64,000 nt of DNA from contig NZ_JAHRXF010000005.1 in the NCBI RefSeq assembly GCF_019104725.1, positions 186,001-250,000 on the forward strand, read 5' to 3'. The notes below the pieces were generated by a model, which was given only the letters and a program-made list of their open reading frames with translations, was not told where the DNA came from and ran no database searches. This DNA is from Streptomyces corallincola (GTDB lineage Bacteria > Actinomycetota > Actinomycetes > Streptomycetales > Streptomycetaceae). Within the stretch, counting starts at the first letter, position 1; each line of letters starts with the position of its first letter. Both the position numbers and the translations under genes were made by a program. This document shows, one piece after another, positions 24,645 through 33,941 of the stretch.

Positions 24645-27070
24645 CCCGCGAAGCCGATCGGCCCACCGACACCTCCGCACACCCCCAACGGAACGCCTCC
24701 ACCAGCCCGTTGCCGAAGTTCGACGCGCGCCCCCGTGCCCACGACGCGTCCGTGCTGCGCGGCGACCACTGGCGCCTGACCGTGCTGACGGACGGGCTGG
24801 TGCGCCTGGAGTGGTCCGAGGACGGCGGTTTCGAGGACCGCGCGTCCAGCTTCGCCCTCCACCGGGACGCGCCCACCCCCGAGTTCACCGTCACCGACGT
24901 GGACGGCACCCTCCTCGTCGCCACCGCACGGCTCCATCTCCGCTACGACCGGCGGGAGTTCAGCGCCGAGGGCCTCGGCGTGGTCACCCCGGCCGGTGGC
25001 CGCTGGCACTACGGGGAGCCGTCCGGCGACCTCGGCGGCACCGCCCGCACCCTGGACGACGCCGACGGACGCGTTCCGCTCGGCGCCGGGGTCGTCGCCC
25101 GTGGCGGCATCGCCGTCCTGGACGACTCCGCGTCCTTCCTCCTCGACGCCGACGGCTGGCTCGCCCCACGCCGACCGGGCCGCCGCGACCTGTACGTCTT
25201 CGCCTACGGCCACGACCACGAGGGCGCCCTGCGCGCCTTCTACGAGCTGTCCGGCCCCCCGCCGGTGCTGCCCCGCTGGACGCTCGGCAACTGGTGGAGC
25301 CGCTACCACGCCTACACCGACACCGAGTACCTGGACCTCCTGGACCGGTTCGACGCCGAACGGCTCCCGTTCTCCGTCGCCGTGATCGACATGGACTGGC
25401 ACCGGGTGGGCTCCGTACCCGCCCGGTACGGCACCGGCTGGACCGGCTACTCCTGGAACCGGGAGCTGTTCCCCGACCCGCCCGGCTTCCTCGCCGAACT
25501 GCACCGGCGCGGGCTGCGCACCACCCTCAATCTGCACCCCGCCGACGGGGTCCGCGCCTTCGAGGACGCCTACCCGGAGATGGCCCGCGCCCTCGGCGTC
25601 GATCCCGCCACCGAGGCCCCCCTCCCCTTCGACCTGACCGACCGGGCCTTCCTGGACGCCTACTTCCGTCTGCTGCACCACCCGCTGGAGGAACAGGGCG
25701 TCGATTTCTGGTGGATCGACTGGCAGCAGGGCGGCACCTCACGGCTGCCCGGCGTGGACCCGCTGTGGCTGCTCAACCACTTCCACTTCCTGGACTCCGG
25801 ACGCGACGGGCGCCGCCCGATGACCTTCTCCCGCTACGCCGGACCCGGCAGCCACCGCTACGGCGTCGGCTTCTCCGGCGACACCGTCGTCTCGTGGGAA
25901 TCCCTCGCCTTCCAGCCCGAGTTCACCGCGACCGCCGCCAACATCGGCTACCCCTGGTGGAGTCACGACATCGGCGGCCACACCAGGGGCGTACGGGACG
26001 ACGAACTCGCCACCCGCTGGCTCCAGTCGGGCGTCTTCTCACCGGTGCTGCGGCTGCACTCCGCGAACAACCCCTTCATCCGCAAGGAACCCTGGGAGTT
26101 CCCGGCCGAACCCCGCGCCGCGATGGGCGAGGCGCTGCGGTTCCGGCACCGGCTCGTGCCGTATCTGCACACCATGAACCACCGCGCGGCGGGCGGCCCC
26201 GCGCTGGTCCGGCCCATGTACCACCTCGCGCCGGAGCGGGACGAGGCGTACACCGTGCCCAACCAGTTCGCCTTCGGCACCGAACTGATCGTCGCCCCCG
26301 TCACCACGCCCCGCGACCCCGTCACCCTGCTCGGCACCGCCCCCGTCTGGCTGCCGCCCGGCACCTGGACGGACATCTTCACCGGCACGGTCTACGAAGG
26401 CGACCGCCGCGCCGACCTCCACCGCGACCTGAGCGGTGTGCCCGCGCTGCTCCGGGCCGGTGGCATCCTCCCGCTCACCGCACCCGACGACCTCGACGCC
26501 ACCCGCAACCCCCGCAGCCTGGAACTCCTCGTCGCGCCCTCGGCCGATGGCACGTTCACGCTGGTCGAGGACGACGGGCGGGGGGACGGCACCCGGCTGC
26601 GCACGGCGGCCACCGTGCTGGCCTGGGACGCGGCGGCGGGCGAGTTCCGGATCGGACCGGCGACCGGCGCACCGGACGGCGTCGTACCGGAGACCCGCAC
26701 CTGGACGGTGACGTTCCTGACCTCCGCCCGCCCGACCGCACCGGTCCCCGGCGACGCCGAACTCACCTACGGGGACGGCAGGTTCAGCATCACGCTCGCG
26801 GACCGCCCGACCGGAGCCGAGACCGTCGTCAAGGTCGGGCTCCCGGAGCCCGCCGCCCCGGACGACCCCGCCCGCACCCTGGACACGCTCCGGAACATCC
26901 TCAGCCGCGCCCAGTGCGGCAACCCGGTCAAGCTGGAGTTGTGGGAGACGCTCTCCTCGTCCCGCTCCCTCCCCGCCAGACTCGCGGCCCTGCACGCCCT
27001 GCACCCGCCCGCCGCCCTGCTGTCGGCGCTGGTGGAACACCTCACGGCGCGGGTCCCGCCGACGCCGTGA
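24641..27070 (+). CDS. glycoside hydrolase family 31 (alpha-glucosidase/alpha-xylosidase-like)
   Basis: An 809-residue intracellular GH31 enzyme. The barrel contains VIDMDWH, the nucleophile Asp in FWWIDWQQGG near residue 357, and the acid/base Asp in GFSGDT near residue 412, followed by GYPWWSHDIGG. The N-terminal beta domain and C-terminal beta sandwiches are present, with an extra 100-residue helical tail. It is translationally coupled to the importer, so its substrate is what the importer brings in. Pairing with a GH2 enzyme suggests an oligosaccharide with alpha- and beta-linkages, for instance a xyloglucan fragment, but this is inference. Confidence 0.9.
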   Translation: MTREADRPTDTSAHPQRNASTSPLPKFDARPRAHDASVLRGDHWRLTVLTDGLVRLEWSEDGGFEDRASSFALHRDAPTPEFTVTDVDGTLLVATARLHLRYDRREFSAEGLGVVTPAGGRWHYGEPSGDLGGTARTLDDADGRVPLGAGVVARGGIAVLDDSASFLLDADGWLAPRRPGRRDLYVFAYGHDHEGALRAFYELSGPPPVLPRWTLGNWWSRYHAYTDTEYLDLLDRFDAERLPFSVAVIDMDWHRVGSVPARYGTGWTGYSWNRELFPDPPGFLAELHRRGLRTTLNLHPADGVRAFEDAYPEMARALGVDPATEAPLPFDLTDRAFLDAYFRLLHHPLEEQGVDFWWIDWQQGGTSRLPGVDPLWLLNHFHFLDSGRDGRRPMTFSRYAGPGSHRYGVGFSGDTVVSWESLAFQPEFTATAANIGYPWWSHDIGGHTRGVRDDELATRWLQSGVFSPVLRLHSANNPFIRKEPWEFPAEPRAAMGEALRFRHRLVPYLHTMNHRAAGGPALVRPMYHLAPERDEAYTVPNQFAFGTELIVAPVTTPRDPVTLLGTAPVWLPPGTWTDIFTGTVYEGDRRADLHRDLSGVPALLRAGGILPLTAPDDLDATRNPRSLELLVAPSADGTFTLVEDDGRGDGTRLRTAATVLAWDAAAGEFRIGPATGAPDGVVPETRTWTVTFLTSARPTAPVPGDAELTYGDGRFSITLADRPTGAETVVKVGLPEPAAPDDPARTLDTLRNILSRAQCGNPVKLELWETLSSSRSLPARLAALHALHPPAALLSALVEHLTARVPPTP

Positions 27071-27176
27071 ACGCGCGCGGCCCGCGTCCGGTCCGGGACC
27101 GGGGGGCATGCGGGCCGCCGCGGCGGGTATCCGGCAGGACGTACGACGTAGGCACGACTGCGGGAGGGATTCCCTC

Positions 27177-27371
27177 ATGGGCATGCTGGGTGACATGGCG
27201 AACAAGGCCAAGGAACTGGCCAAGGGCCATCCGGACCAGGCCGACAAGGGCGTCGAGCGGGTCGAGCGGGAGATCGACACGCGTACCGGCGGCAAGTACG
27301 ACGCGCAGACCGACAAGGCCGCCGACGCGATCCGCCGGTCCTACGGAGGCGGCACCACACCCCGCGCCTGA
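27177..27371 (+). CDS. small MT0933-type antitoxin-family protein (second copy)
   Basis: A 64-residue charged protein, with helix MANKAKELAKGHPDQADKGVERVEREID and then RTGGKYDAQTDKAADAI, the same motif as the protein at 16880-17077. The ATG at 27177 is preceded by GGGAGGGA. It is alone in its unit: a strong terminator follows at once and no partner toxin is visible. The family name 'antitoxin' is nominal; a general stress role is equally possible. Confidence 0.75.
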   Translation: MGMLGDMANKAKELAKGHPDQADKGVERVEREIDTRTGGKYDAQTDKAADAIRRSYGGGTTPRA

Positions 27372-27727
27372 CCACACGCCCGCCCCGGCGCCCCGACGCG
27401 AACCGCGCCGGGGCGCCGTTCTGTTTCCGGGACCTCTCCGGTGCCCCTCCGTGCCGCGCGGTGCCTTCCGGGGGTTTCCCTATTCCTCGTCCGCGCCGCT
27501 TCCCGTTCCGGGCGTTCTTCCGATTCGCTCCGGTATTCCACTTCCCGGAGTCCCCGAGTCCCGGAATTCAGGACCGTGCGGAAGTTGATACCGAGCACGA
27601 GTCACCGCCGTCAGGAATTCGACGTGGATATGCGCGCGGACGCATTCGGGTGAACGGCGGGGAAAACTCCGGTTTCCCGGCGGGTGCCGGTGTAAGAGCG
27701 GGTGCCGGTGTACGGGGCGTGCGGACG
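27372..27727. other. 356-bp region with terminator and no gene
   Basis: After the terminator at 27382-27414 I see no coding signal. GC content drops modestly and third-position bias disappears in every frame; frames on both strands lack recognisable domains. A direct repeat around 27680-27715 (GGTGCCGGTGTAAGAGCGGGTGCCGGTGTA-like, two units) is the only structure. Confidence 0.5.
27382..27414 (+). terminator. hairpin terminator after MT0933-type gene
   Basis: A perfect 10-bp stem (GCCCCGGCGC at 27382-27391, GCGCCGGGGC at 27405-27414) lies 11 bp after the stop, followed by GCCGTTCTGTTT. Confidence 0.8.
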
Positions 27728-27946
27728 TCAGCGGTCCCCGGTGCGCCCCTCGCGCCCCTCGGGGAGTTCACCGCGCCGGGTGTCCTCCAGCAGCTCGGTG
27801 TACTTGCGGGACAGCTCGTCGTAGCGTTCCCGGTCCACGCTGTCCCGTTCGTCCTGGTCGTCCCGGCGCTTGCGGCGCGCCAGGACGTACAGGGCGGCGG
27901 GCCCGGTGACCATCGAGATCAGCGGGATGAAACCCCACCACGGCAT
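27728..27946 (-). CDS. small membrane protein with charged tail
   Basis: A 72-residue protein of unknown function. Residues 3-24 form one membrane segment (WGFIPLISMVTGPAALYVLA), followed by a strongly charged helical tail (RRKRRDDQDERDSVDRERYDELSRKYTELLEDTRR) that may be a coiled coil. The ATG at 27946 has GGGGGAC upstream. Similar one-helix small proteins are frequent in Streptomyces, but I recognise no named family. It points away from the RiPP cluster and is divergent from the SARP gene. Confidence 0.6.
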   Translation of the reverse strand: MPWWGFIPLISMVTGPAALYVLARRKRRDDQDERDSVDRERYDELSRKYTELLEDTRRGELPEGREGRTGDR

Positions 27947-27960
27947 GTCCGTCCCCCAGT

Positions 27961-27995
27961 GCGCGATTCGCGCCGGAGCGTGCGGCACGCTCCGG
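27961..27995. promoter_or_regulatory. paired inverted repeats upstream of the small membrane protein
   Basis: Two adjacent palindromes, GCGCGA-T-TCGCGC (27961-27973) and CCGGAGCGT-GCGGC-ACGCTCCGG (27973-27995), lie in the 279-bp divergent gap before the SARP gene. They could be regulator sites or a 5' UTR hairpin for the leftward small gene. Confidence 0.4.
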
Positions 27996-28225
27996 TCCGA
28001 CCGCAGAGTAGCCGTTCGCGGCCCGTACGCCAATGGCGCACAAGGCCGAATGGATTCGTCGCAGAAGTTGCTTGCGGTCACCACTCGAACCACTGGACGG
28101 GTGCCGTATCGGCCCTCTAAGTTGCCGTCCTGGCGGGGGCGTTGATCACGGTCGAAATCCGGCGTGGCACCGAACTGCCCGACAGATCCGTTGTTGCACC
28201 ACCTTTCGTGCGATGAAAGAGACCT

Positions 28226-29401
28226 GTGGACCAGACCAATGCAGCCGTACGCCGTCCTGTGCGTCCCGACCGCGTGCCGACCACGCCCGAAACCGGCCGC
28301 CCCCGGTTCCTCGTCCTCGGCCTGCTCGCCATCACCGACGGCCACGAGACCGTGGTGCTACAGCCGTCCCGCCCGGCCGCTCTCCTCGCAGCGCTCCTCC
28401 TGCACCCCGGCTCCGTCGTCCCCACCGGCTTCCTCCAGCGCGTCGTCTGGGGCGAACACCCCCCGGCCGGTGGCAAGTCGGCCCTGCACACCTGCGTCCT
28501 CAGGCTGCGGCGGCTGTTCGCCAAGTACGGCGTCGCGGACCACGCCATCGAGGCCGTGCCCGGCGGCTACCGGCTGCGCGCCGACGCCGACACCCTCGAC
28601 CTGCTCCACTTCCGCGACCTGCTCGCCCGCGCGTGGGCGAGCGACGACCCCGAGTCCGCGCTCGCCCTCGCCCGCGAGGCCCTCGCGCTCTGGCAGCGAC
28701 CGCTGCTCGCCAACGTCCACTCCGACGACCTGCACCGCGACCTCGTGCCCCGGCTCGACGAGGAACGCCTCCTCGCCGTGGAACTCGTCTTCGACGGCGA
28801 ACTCCGCCTCGGCCGCCACCGCGAGATGATCGCGGAGGCCCGCCGCGCCGTACAGGACCGCCCCGGCCACGAACGGCTCTCCGCGCTGCTCATCGAGGCG
28901 CTCTACCGCTCCGGACGGCGCGCCGAGGCCCTCGCGGAGTACCGGCGCGTCCACGCCCACCTCGCCGCCGAACTCGGCCTGGAACCGGGACCCGTGCTAC
29001 GGGACCTGCAACTGGCGGTGCTGCGCGGCGAGTCGCCACCCGAGGCCCCGTCCGTCCCGGCGGCCCCCTCCGTCCCGGCGGCCCCCGCGCTGCCGCCCGG
29101 CCCGCCGGCGCCCCCGCTCGTCCCGCCCGGAGCGGCACGCGGTCAGGGCCGCGCCTCCCCGCCGACGCCCCCCGAGGGGCCCGGCGGACCCGCGCCCAAC
29201 ACCCCGGCGCGGGGCGCCACTTCGGCCCCCGGCGCCCTCGTCCTCCGCTCCCTCGTGGAGGCCGGACTCCTCCAGGAGGGGCCGCCCGGCCGCTACCGGG
29301 TCCACGACCTGCTCCGCCTCTTCACCCAGGCCGCCGCCGACACGCTGGCCGCCACCCCGCACCCCGCGCCGACCGACTTCCCCCCGTCCTCGGTCGGCTG
29401 A
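28226..29401 (+). CDS. SARP/AfsR-type pathway regulator with a remnant winged-helix tail
   Basis: A 391-residue activator at the head of the RiPP cluster. Residues about 26-115 are the OmpR-like DNA-binding domain (PRFLVLGLLAITDG ... LHTCVLRLRRLFAKYG ... VPGGYRLRADADTLDLL). Residues about 118-272 are the bacterial transcriptional activation domain. A Pro/Ala linker leads to residues about 336-376 (LVLRSLVEAGLLQEGPPGRYRVHDLLRLFTQAAA), which resemble the final winged helix of an NB-ARC ATPase; the ATPase itself is absent. This looks like an AfsR-type protein that lost its middle. SARPs activate antibiotic clusters, so this is the likely switch for the genes at 29456-44639. The GTG start has GAAAGAG upstream. 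Confidence 0.85.
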   Translation: MDQTNAAVRRPVRPDRVPTTPETGRPRFLVLGLLAITDGHETVVLQPSRPAALLAALLLHPGSVVPTGFLQRVVWGEHPPAGGKSALHTCVLRLRRLFAKYGVADHAIEAVPGGYRLRADADTLDLLHFRDLLARAWASDDPESALALAREALALWQRPLLANVHSDDLHRDLVPRLDEERLLAVELVFDGELRLGRHREMIAEARRAVQDRPGHERLSALLIEALYRSGRRAEALAEYRRVHAHLAAELGLEPGPVLRDLQLAVLRGESPPEAPSVPAAPSVPAAPALPPGPPAPPLVPPGAARGQGRASPPTPPEGPGGPAPNTPARGATSAPGALVLRSLVEAGLLQEGPPGRYRVHDLLRLFTQAAADTLAATPHPAPTDFPPSSVG

Positions 29402-29455
29402 CGCCCCGCCCCGCCCCGTTCAGCGCCGTTCCTTACGGAAGGTTCCGGAACCCAC

Positions 29456-31765
29456 ATGGCCCACACGCCCGCGTCGCCCGAGGAGATCGCGCAGTCGCGG
29501 CCCCGCATCCGCAGGGACGTGCTGTTCACCCGCACCCCGTCCGGCGTCCTCTTCCACAACGCCCACGGCGGGTTCAACGTCGTCACCCAGTCCGCGTACC
29601 GCTTCGCCTCGCTGATCGTGCCGCACCTCGACGGCGAACGCCGGGTGGACGAGATCTGCGCGGGCCTGGGGGACAAGCAGCGCGACATGGTGGTCCAACT
29701 CGTGCGCGCGCTCTACGCGCGTGGCTTCGCCCGCGACGCCGCTCCCGGCACCTCGGCCGACGTGCTTCCGCCGCAGGTGGCGGATCGTTTCGCCCAGCAG
29801 CTCGCCTACCTCGACCACTACGCCGACGACGCCCCCGGCCGGTTCCTGCGCTACCGGGACACCAGGGTCGCCGTCCTCGGTGACGACGCCCTCGCCCGCT
29901 GGGCCGCGCTCGGCCTGCTCCGCAACGGCTGCGCGCACGTGGCCGTCACCGGAGCCGCGGACGACGGCGCCCCCGGTCACACCGCCGAGACGGCCCGCGT
30001 ACTCCGCCGCGACCTGCACGGCGTCGAGGGAACCACCGAACTGGACGTGGAAGAAGCCGAGTTGACCGAGGCGGGCTGCGCACCCGACCTCGTACGCCTC
30101 CCCGCGGACGCGGCGCCGGACGGGACGTACGGGTGGGACCGGCTCGACGGCTGGGACACCGTCCTCGTCACCCCCGGCCCCGCCGGGCGCCGCCAGACGC
30201 TGCGCCTGCTCGGGGAGGGCGTGCCGCCCGGCCGCCGACTGCTGCCCGCCTGGACCTTCGGGGACCGGGCCGTGGTCGGCCCGGTCATGGCCGACGCCAC
30301 CCCCGGCTGCTGGTGCTGCGCCGCGCTCCGCCTCGGCGCGGGCGCCGACGCCGCCGACAGCGCCGACTTCTGGGCCTCCGTGGGCCCCGCCGCCCCGCTC
30401 GGCACCCCGGCCCCCGACCTCACCGGACCGCTCGCCGGGATGCTCGGCAACCTCCTCGCCTTCGAGGTGTTCCGCCTCGTCACCGGCGCCCTGCCCGCCG
30501 AGACCCGCAACCAGCTCGTCGTCCAGGACCTCGACTCCCTCGACGTCCTCACCGAGCCCCTGCTGCCGCACCCCCGCTGCCCCCACTGCGTCCCGGCCGA
30601 ACTCGCCTTCCCCGCACCCGACGTGCTGCGCACCCCGCACACCGACGACGAGCCCACCGCGCTCCCCGCCGACGGCGGCGCCGACGAGCGGGCCGCCCAG
30701 GACGCCCTCGCCGCGCTGGAGGCCCGCGACATCCTGGTCCACCCCTCGGCCGGAGTCTTCACCGCCTACGCCGACGACGACCACGAGCAGACCCCGCTCA
30801 AGGTGGGCACCGTCCGCCTGGGCACCGGACCCGGCCGGGTCCGCGAGGTCTCCGCCCCCGACGTGCACCATGTGGCGGGCGCCCGCCTCGCCGCCCTGCT
30901 CCGGGCCGCCGAGGTCTACGCCGAACACGTCGTCCCGCCCCGCGTCCTCGCCCCGGCCGCGCTGGAGGCCGCCTCCGGCACGTGGCCGCGCGTCGCCCCC
31001 GCCCGACTCGCCCTCACCACGGGGTTGGACGTGCCCGCCGGGCAGGTCGCGCACTGGAGCGAGGCCGTCTCCCTGCTGGACGGGCGGACCGTCCTCGTTC
31101 CGGCCGCCGCCACCCGCACCCTCGGCCACTGGAACGACCAGCGCCTGTTCGAACCCACCCCGGCGGGCACCGGCGCCGGAACCGGCCCCCGCGCCGCCCT
31201 CACCCGCGCCCTGCGCTCCGCGCTCACCCACGACGCGCTCCAGCGCGCCCTGCGCCGGACCGCCCCGGTGACCTTGCTGGACCTCACCGGGCAACAGGAC
31301 GATCCGGAGCTGGTGTTCCTGCTGCGCACGGCCGAAAACCTCGGTGTACGAGCCGAGTTGCTGGATCTGACCGCCACCGGGGGCAGCACGCTGCCGGTCG
31401 TCCTCGCCCGCCGCACCGACCCCGGTGACGGCACCCCGCGCTGGGCGGCGGGCAGCGGACTCCGGCCGCGCGAGGCCGTGTTGGAGGCGCTGCGCGACCT
31501 GCTCGGCACCGAGCAGCTCCGGCGCGCGGACGGCGAACCCGACACCGGCGACCCGCTGTGGGCCGACCTCGACCCCACCACGCCGGCCGCCTCCGACGCC
31601 GTACCGCTGCCGGACACCGCGACCACCTGGGCCGCCGTCCTGGACACCCTCGCCGGGGCGGGCCGCGACGCGTTCGCCGTACCGGTCGCCGCCCCCGACC
31701 TCGCCGCCGGACACCTCCACACCGTCAAGGTGCTGCTGGCCGACGGGGAACGCCGTGCCGACTGA
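29456..31765 (+). CDS. F protein: PqqD-like RRE, ocin-ThiF-like domain and degenerate YcaO half
   Basis: A 769-residue protein. Residues about 14-95 match a PqqD-like leader-binding fold (RRDVLFTRTPSGVLFHN ... SAYRFASLIVPHLDGERRVDEIC ... LVRALYARGFA). Residues about 110-390 are an E1/ThiF-like region with zinc-type pairs CWCC near 284 and CPHC near 374. Residues about 440-769 read like a YcaO domain that lost its ATP site: EVYAEHVVP where ERYA is expected, EAVSLLDGRTVLVPAA for the SLRDxRPVLVPA strand, and LRSALTHDAL in place of the E-x-x-x-R-D helix. F proteins present leader peptides to YcaO partners. Its stop overlaps the next YcaO start, indicating coupling. Confidence 0.85.
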   Translation: MAHTPASPEEIAQSRPRIRRDVLFTRTPSGVLFHNAHGGFNVVTQSAYRFASLIVPHLDGERRVDEICAGLGDKQRDMVVQLVRALYARGFARDAAPGTSADVLPPQVADRFAQQLAYLDHYADDAPGRFLRYRDTRVAVLGDDALARWAALGLLRNGCAHVAVTGAADDGAPGHTAETARVLRRDLHGVEGTTELDVEEAELTEAGCAPDLVRLPADAAPDGTYGWDRLDGWDTVLVTPGPAGRRQTLRLLGEGVPPGRRLLPAWTFGDRAVVGPVMADATPGCWCCAALRLGAGADAADSADFWASVGPAAPLGTPAPDLTGPLAGMLGNLLAFEVFRLVTGALPAETRNQLVVQDLDSLDVLTEPLLPHPRCPHCVPAELAFPAPDVLRTPHTDDEPTALPADGGADERAAQDALAALEARDILVHPSAGVFTAYADDDHEQTPLKVGTVRLGTGPGRVREVSAPDVHHVAGARLAALLRAAEVYAEHVVPPRVLAPAALEAASGTWPRVAPARLALTTGLDVPAGQVAHWSEAVSLLDGRTVLVPAAATRTLGHWNDQRLFEPTPAGTGAGTGPRAALTRALRSALTHDALQRALRRTAPVTLLDLTGQQDDPELVFLLRTAENLGVRAELLDLTATGGSTLPVVLARRTDPGDGTPRWAAGSGLRPREAVLEALRDLLGTEQLRRADGEPDTGDPLWADLDPTTPAASDAVPLPDTATTWAAVLDTLAGAGRDAFAVPVAAPDLAAGHLHTVKVLLADGERRAD

Positions 31766-33839
31766 CCGCGGCACCACGGGGGTGGACGCGCGTCCGGCGG
31801 AACCCCCGGGCGCGGTCGGCGGTCCGGGCGCGTGCGCCACCGACGGATACGGTGCGAGCGCCCCCGGCGGCGCAGCCGTACGGCTCCCGGCCGCCCCTGC
31901 CCCCGCGCCCGCGCCCGCGCCTGCCCCCGCGCCGGATGCGGAGGCGTCCGGAGCCCCCTGGTCCGACCTCTGCCACGCCCTCACCGCGGCCCTCGCCGCC
32001 GGGGCCGCCCGGCACCCCGGCATGCCCCCCGCCGTCGTACGGCCCCTCGGGGTACGGGACGAACTCGCGCCCGGGGCAGAGGAGTTCGCCCCGGGCGCCG
32101 TGCCCGTCGGGGTCTACGGGCACCACGCCGTCGTCGGTCCCGTACCGCGCGCGGCCGGTGCTCCCGGCTGTCCGCGGTGTCTGGCCCGGCGATGGCAGGC
32201 GGTGCGGGCCGGGTATCTGCGGGACGCGCTGGAGCGGGGCGGGGAGCCGCGCGCCACCGGGACCCCGCCGTGGCTCGCGGGGTTCACCGTGGACGCGCTG
32301 GCCCGGCTGGTCGAGGCGGCGGCCCGCCGACCGGGCCCCGCGCACCGCCCGTGGGTCTGGCTGCTGGACCTGGAGACGCTGCGCGTGTCGCGGCTGCCGC
32401 TGGTGCCCGACGGCGAGTGCCCGGCGTGCGGACCGCACCGCGCCGACACCGCCGAGGGCGCCCGCGTCACCCTGGCGCCCGCCCCGAAACACGCCCCGGA
32501 CGGGTTCCGGCAGCACCCGGTCCACGACTACGACCTGCCGCTCGCGGCGTTCGTCAACCCGGTCACCGGGATGCTCGGTCCGTCCGTCGCCCCCGACCTG
32601 GCCTCCGCCTCCACCTCCTCCGCCATCGGCGCCTTCACCAGCCGCTCGGGCGGCTACCTGCGCGAGACCTACTGGGGCGGGCACACCGGGGCGTACGGCA
32701 CGAGCGTCCGCGTCGGCGTGCTGGAAGGGCTGGAACGGTTCGCCGGGATGCGGGCCCGCGCCCGCCGGACCACCGTCACAGCGGCCCTGGACGACCTGGG
32801 CGACACGGCCGTGGACCCGCGCGTCACCGGCCTGTACTCCGACGCCTTCCACACGGCCGAACCCGAGGTGCCCCGCTTCCGCCCGGACGAGCCCGTGACC
32901 TGGGTGTGGGGCTGGTCGCTCCGCGACGACCGGCCCGTCCTCGTCCCCGAGGTCGTCGCGTACTACCACGCGCCCGGCGGCCTGCGGCACCGCTTCGTAC
33001 AGGAGAGTTCCAACGGCTGCGCGTCCGGCGGCTCGCTCACCGAGGCCGTCCACCACGGGCTGATGGAGGCCGTTGAACGCGACGCATTCCTGCTCGCCTG
33101 GTTCGGCCGCGCCCGCCTCCCCGAGATCGACCCGGCGAGCAGCACCAGCACCGCGACCCGCGCGATGGTGCACCGCCTGGAAATGTACGGCTACCGGGCC
33201 CGGTTCTTCGACACCCGGATCACCTTCCCGGTGCCGGTCGTCACCGCCGTCGCCGAACGCCTCGACGGCGGGCCGGGGTTGCTCTGCTTCGGCGCGGGCG
33301 CCTCCCCGGACCCGGAGGCGGCGCTCGCGGGCGGGCTCTGCGAGATCGCCACCGACAGCGTCAACCTGCGCCGCCGCACCGCCCGCGAGGAACACCGGCT
33401 GCGCCGGATGGCCGCCGACTTCGACGAGGTACGCGTCCTGCACGACCATCCGCTGCTCTACGGACTCCCGGAGATGCGCCCGTACACCGACTTCCTGCTG
33501 CGCGACCGGGACGACGCGGACCGGGTGCCGCTCGCCTCGCTCGCGTCCGGGTCCGGCCCCGGCGCCGATCTGCGCGACGACGTGGCGGCGTGCGTCGCGG
33601 AGATCACCGCGCACGGCTTCGACGTGATCGTGGTGGACCAGACCGCGCCCGAACAGACCGCCCTCGGCCTGTACACGGTGAAAGTGCTGGTCCCCGGCCT
33701 GCTCCCGATCGACTTCGGCTGGCGCCGCCAGCGCGGCGCACGCATGCCCCGCGTCCGCACGGCGCTGCGCGAGGCGGGTCTGCGGGCCGACGACCTCACA
33801 CCCGACCAGCTCAACCCGGCACCGCATCCGTTCCCCTGA
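31755..33839 (+). CDS. YcaO cyclodehydratase 1 (azoline-forming TOMM D-type protein)
   Basis: A 694-residue enzyme. After a Pro/Ala-rich N-terminus it has a ThiF-C-like region with CPRC near residue 138 and CPAC near 222. From about residue 240 it has a full YcaO domain: GVLEGLERFAG, WGWSLRDDRPVLVPE, the ATP-site block SSNGCASGGSLTEAVHHGLMEAVERDAFLL, and LPIDFGWRRQRGARMPR. It ends in PAPHPFP, the Pro-rich C-terminus linked to azoline formation. It should use ATP to convert Cys/Ser/Thr of the precursor to thiazoline/oxazoline. It has no RRE of its own, fitting dependence on the F protein. I chose GTG 31755 (overlapping the upstream stop); GTG 31782 is possible. Confidence 0.88.
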   Translation: MPTDRGTTGVDARPAEPPGAVGGPGACATDGYGASAPGGAAVRLPAAPAPAPAPAPAPAPDAEASGAPWSDLCHALTAALAAGAARHPGMPPAVVRPLGVRDELAPGAEEFAPGAVPVGVYGHHAVVGPVPRAAGAPGCPRCLARRWQAVRAGYLRDALERGGEPRATGTPPWLAGFTVDALARLVEAAARRPGPAHRPWVWLLDLETLRVSRLPLVPDGECPACGPHRADTAEGARVTLAPAPKHAPDGFRQHPVHDYDLPLAAFVNPVTGMLGPSVAPDLASASTSSAIGAFTSRSGGYLRETYWGGHTGAYGTSVRVGVLEGLERFAGMRARARRTTVTAALDDLGDTAVDPRVTGLYSDAFHTAEPEVPRFRPDEPVTWVWGWSLRDDRPVLVPEVVAYYHAPGGLRHRFVQESSNGCASGGSLTEAVHHGLMEAVERDAFLLAWFGRARLPEIDPASSTSTATRAMVHRLEMYGYRARFFDTRITFPVPVVTAVAERLDGGPGLLCFGAGASPDPEAALAGGLCEIATDSVNLRRRTAREEHRLRRMAADFDEVRVLHDHPLLYGLPEMRPYTDFLLRDRDDADRVPLASLASGSGPGADLRDDVAACVAEITAHGFDVIVVDQTAPEQTALGLYTVKVLVPGLLPIDFGWRRQRGARMPRVRTALREAGLRADDLTPDQLNPAPHPFP

Positions 33840-33941
33840 GCCCTCCGTCCACACGCGTCACGCACCGCCCGCCCGACGGCGACCCGGCCCCCTCCGGGAC
33901 GCCCCAACTCCTCTCCAGCGAAAAGAAGTTAGGGAGTGATC

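Noticed and set aside
27441..27653. Small plus-strand frame in the gap before the membrane protein
   Set aside because: No domain, no Shine-Dalgarno, no codon bias.
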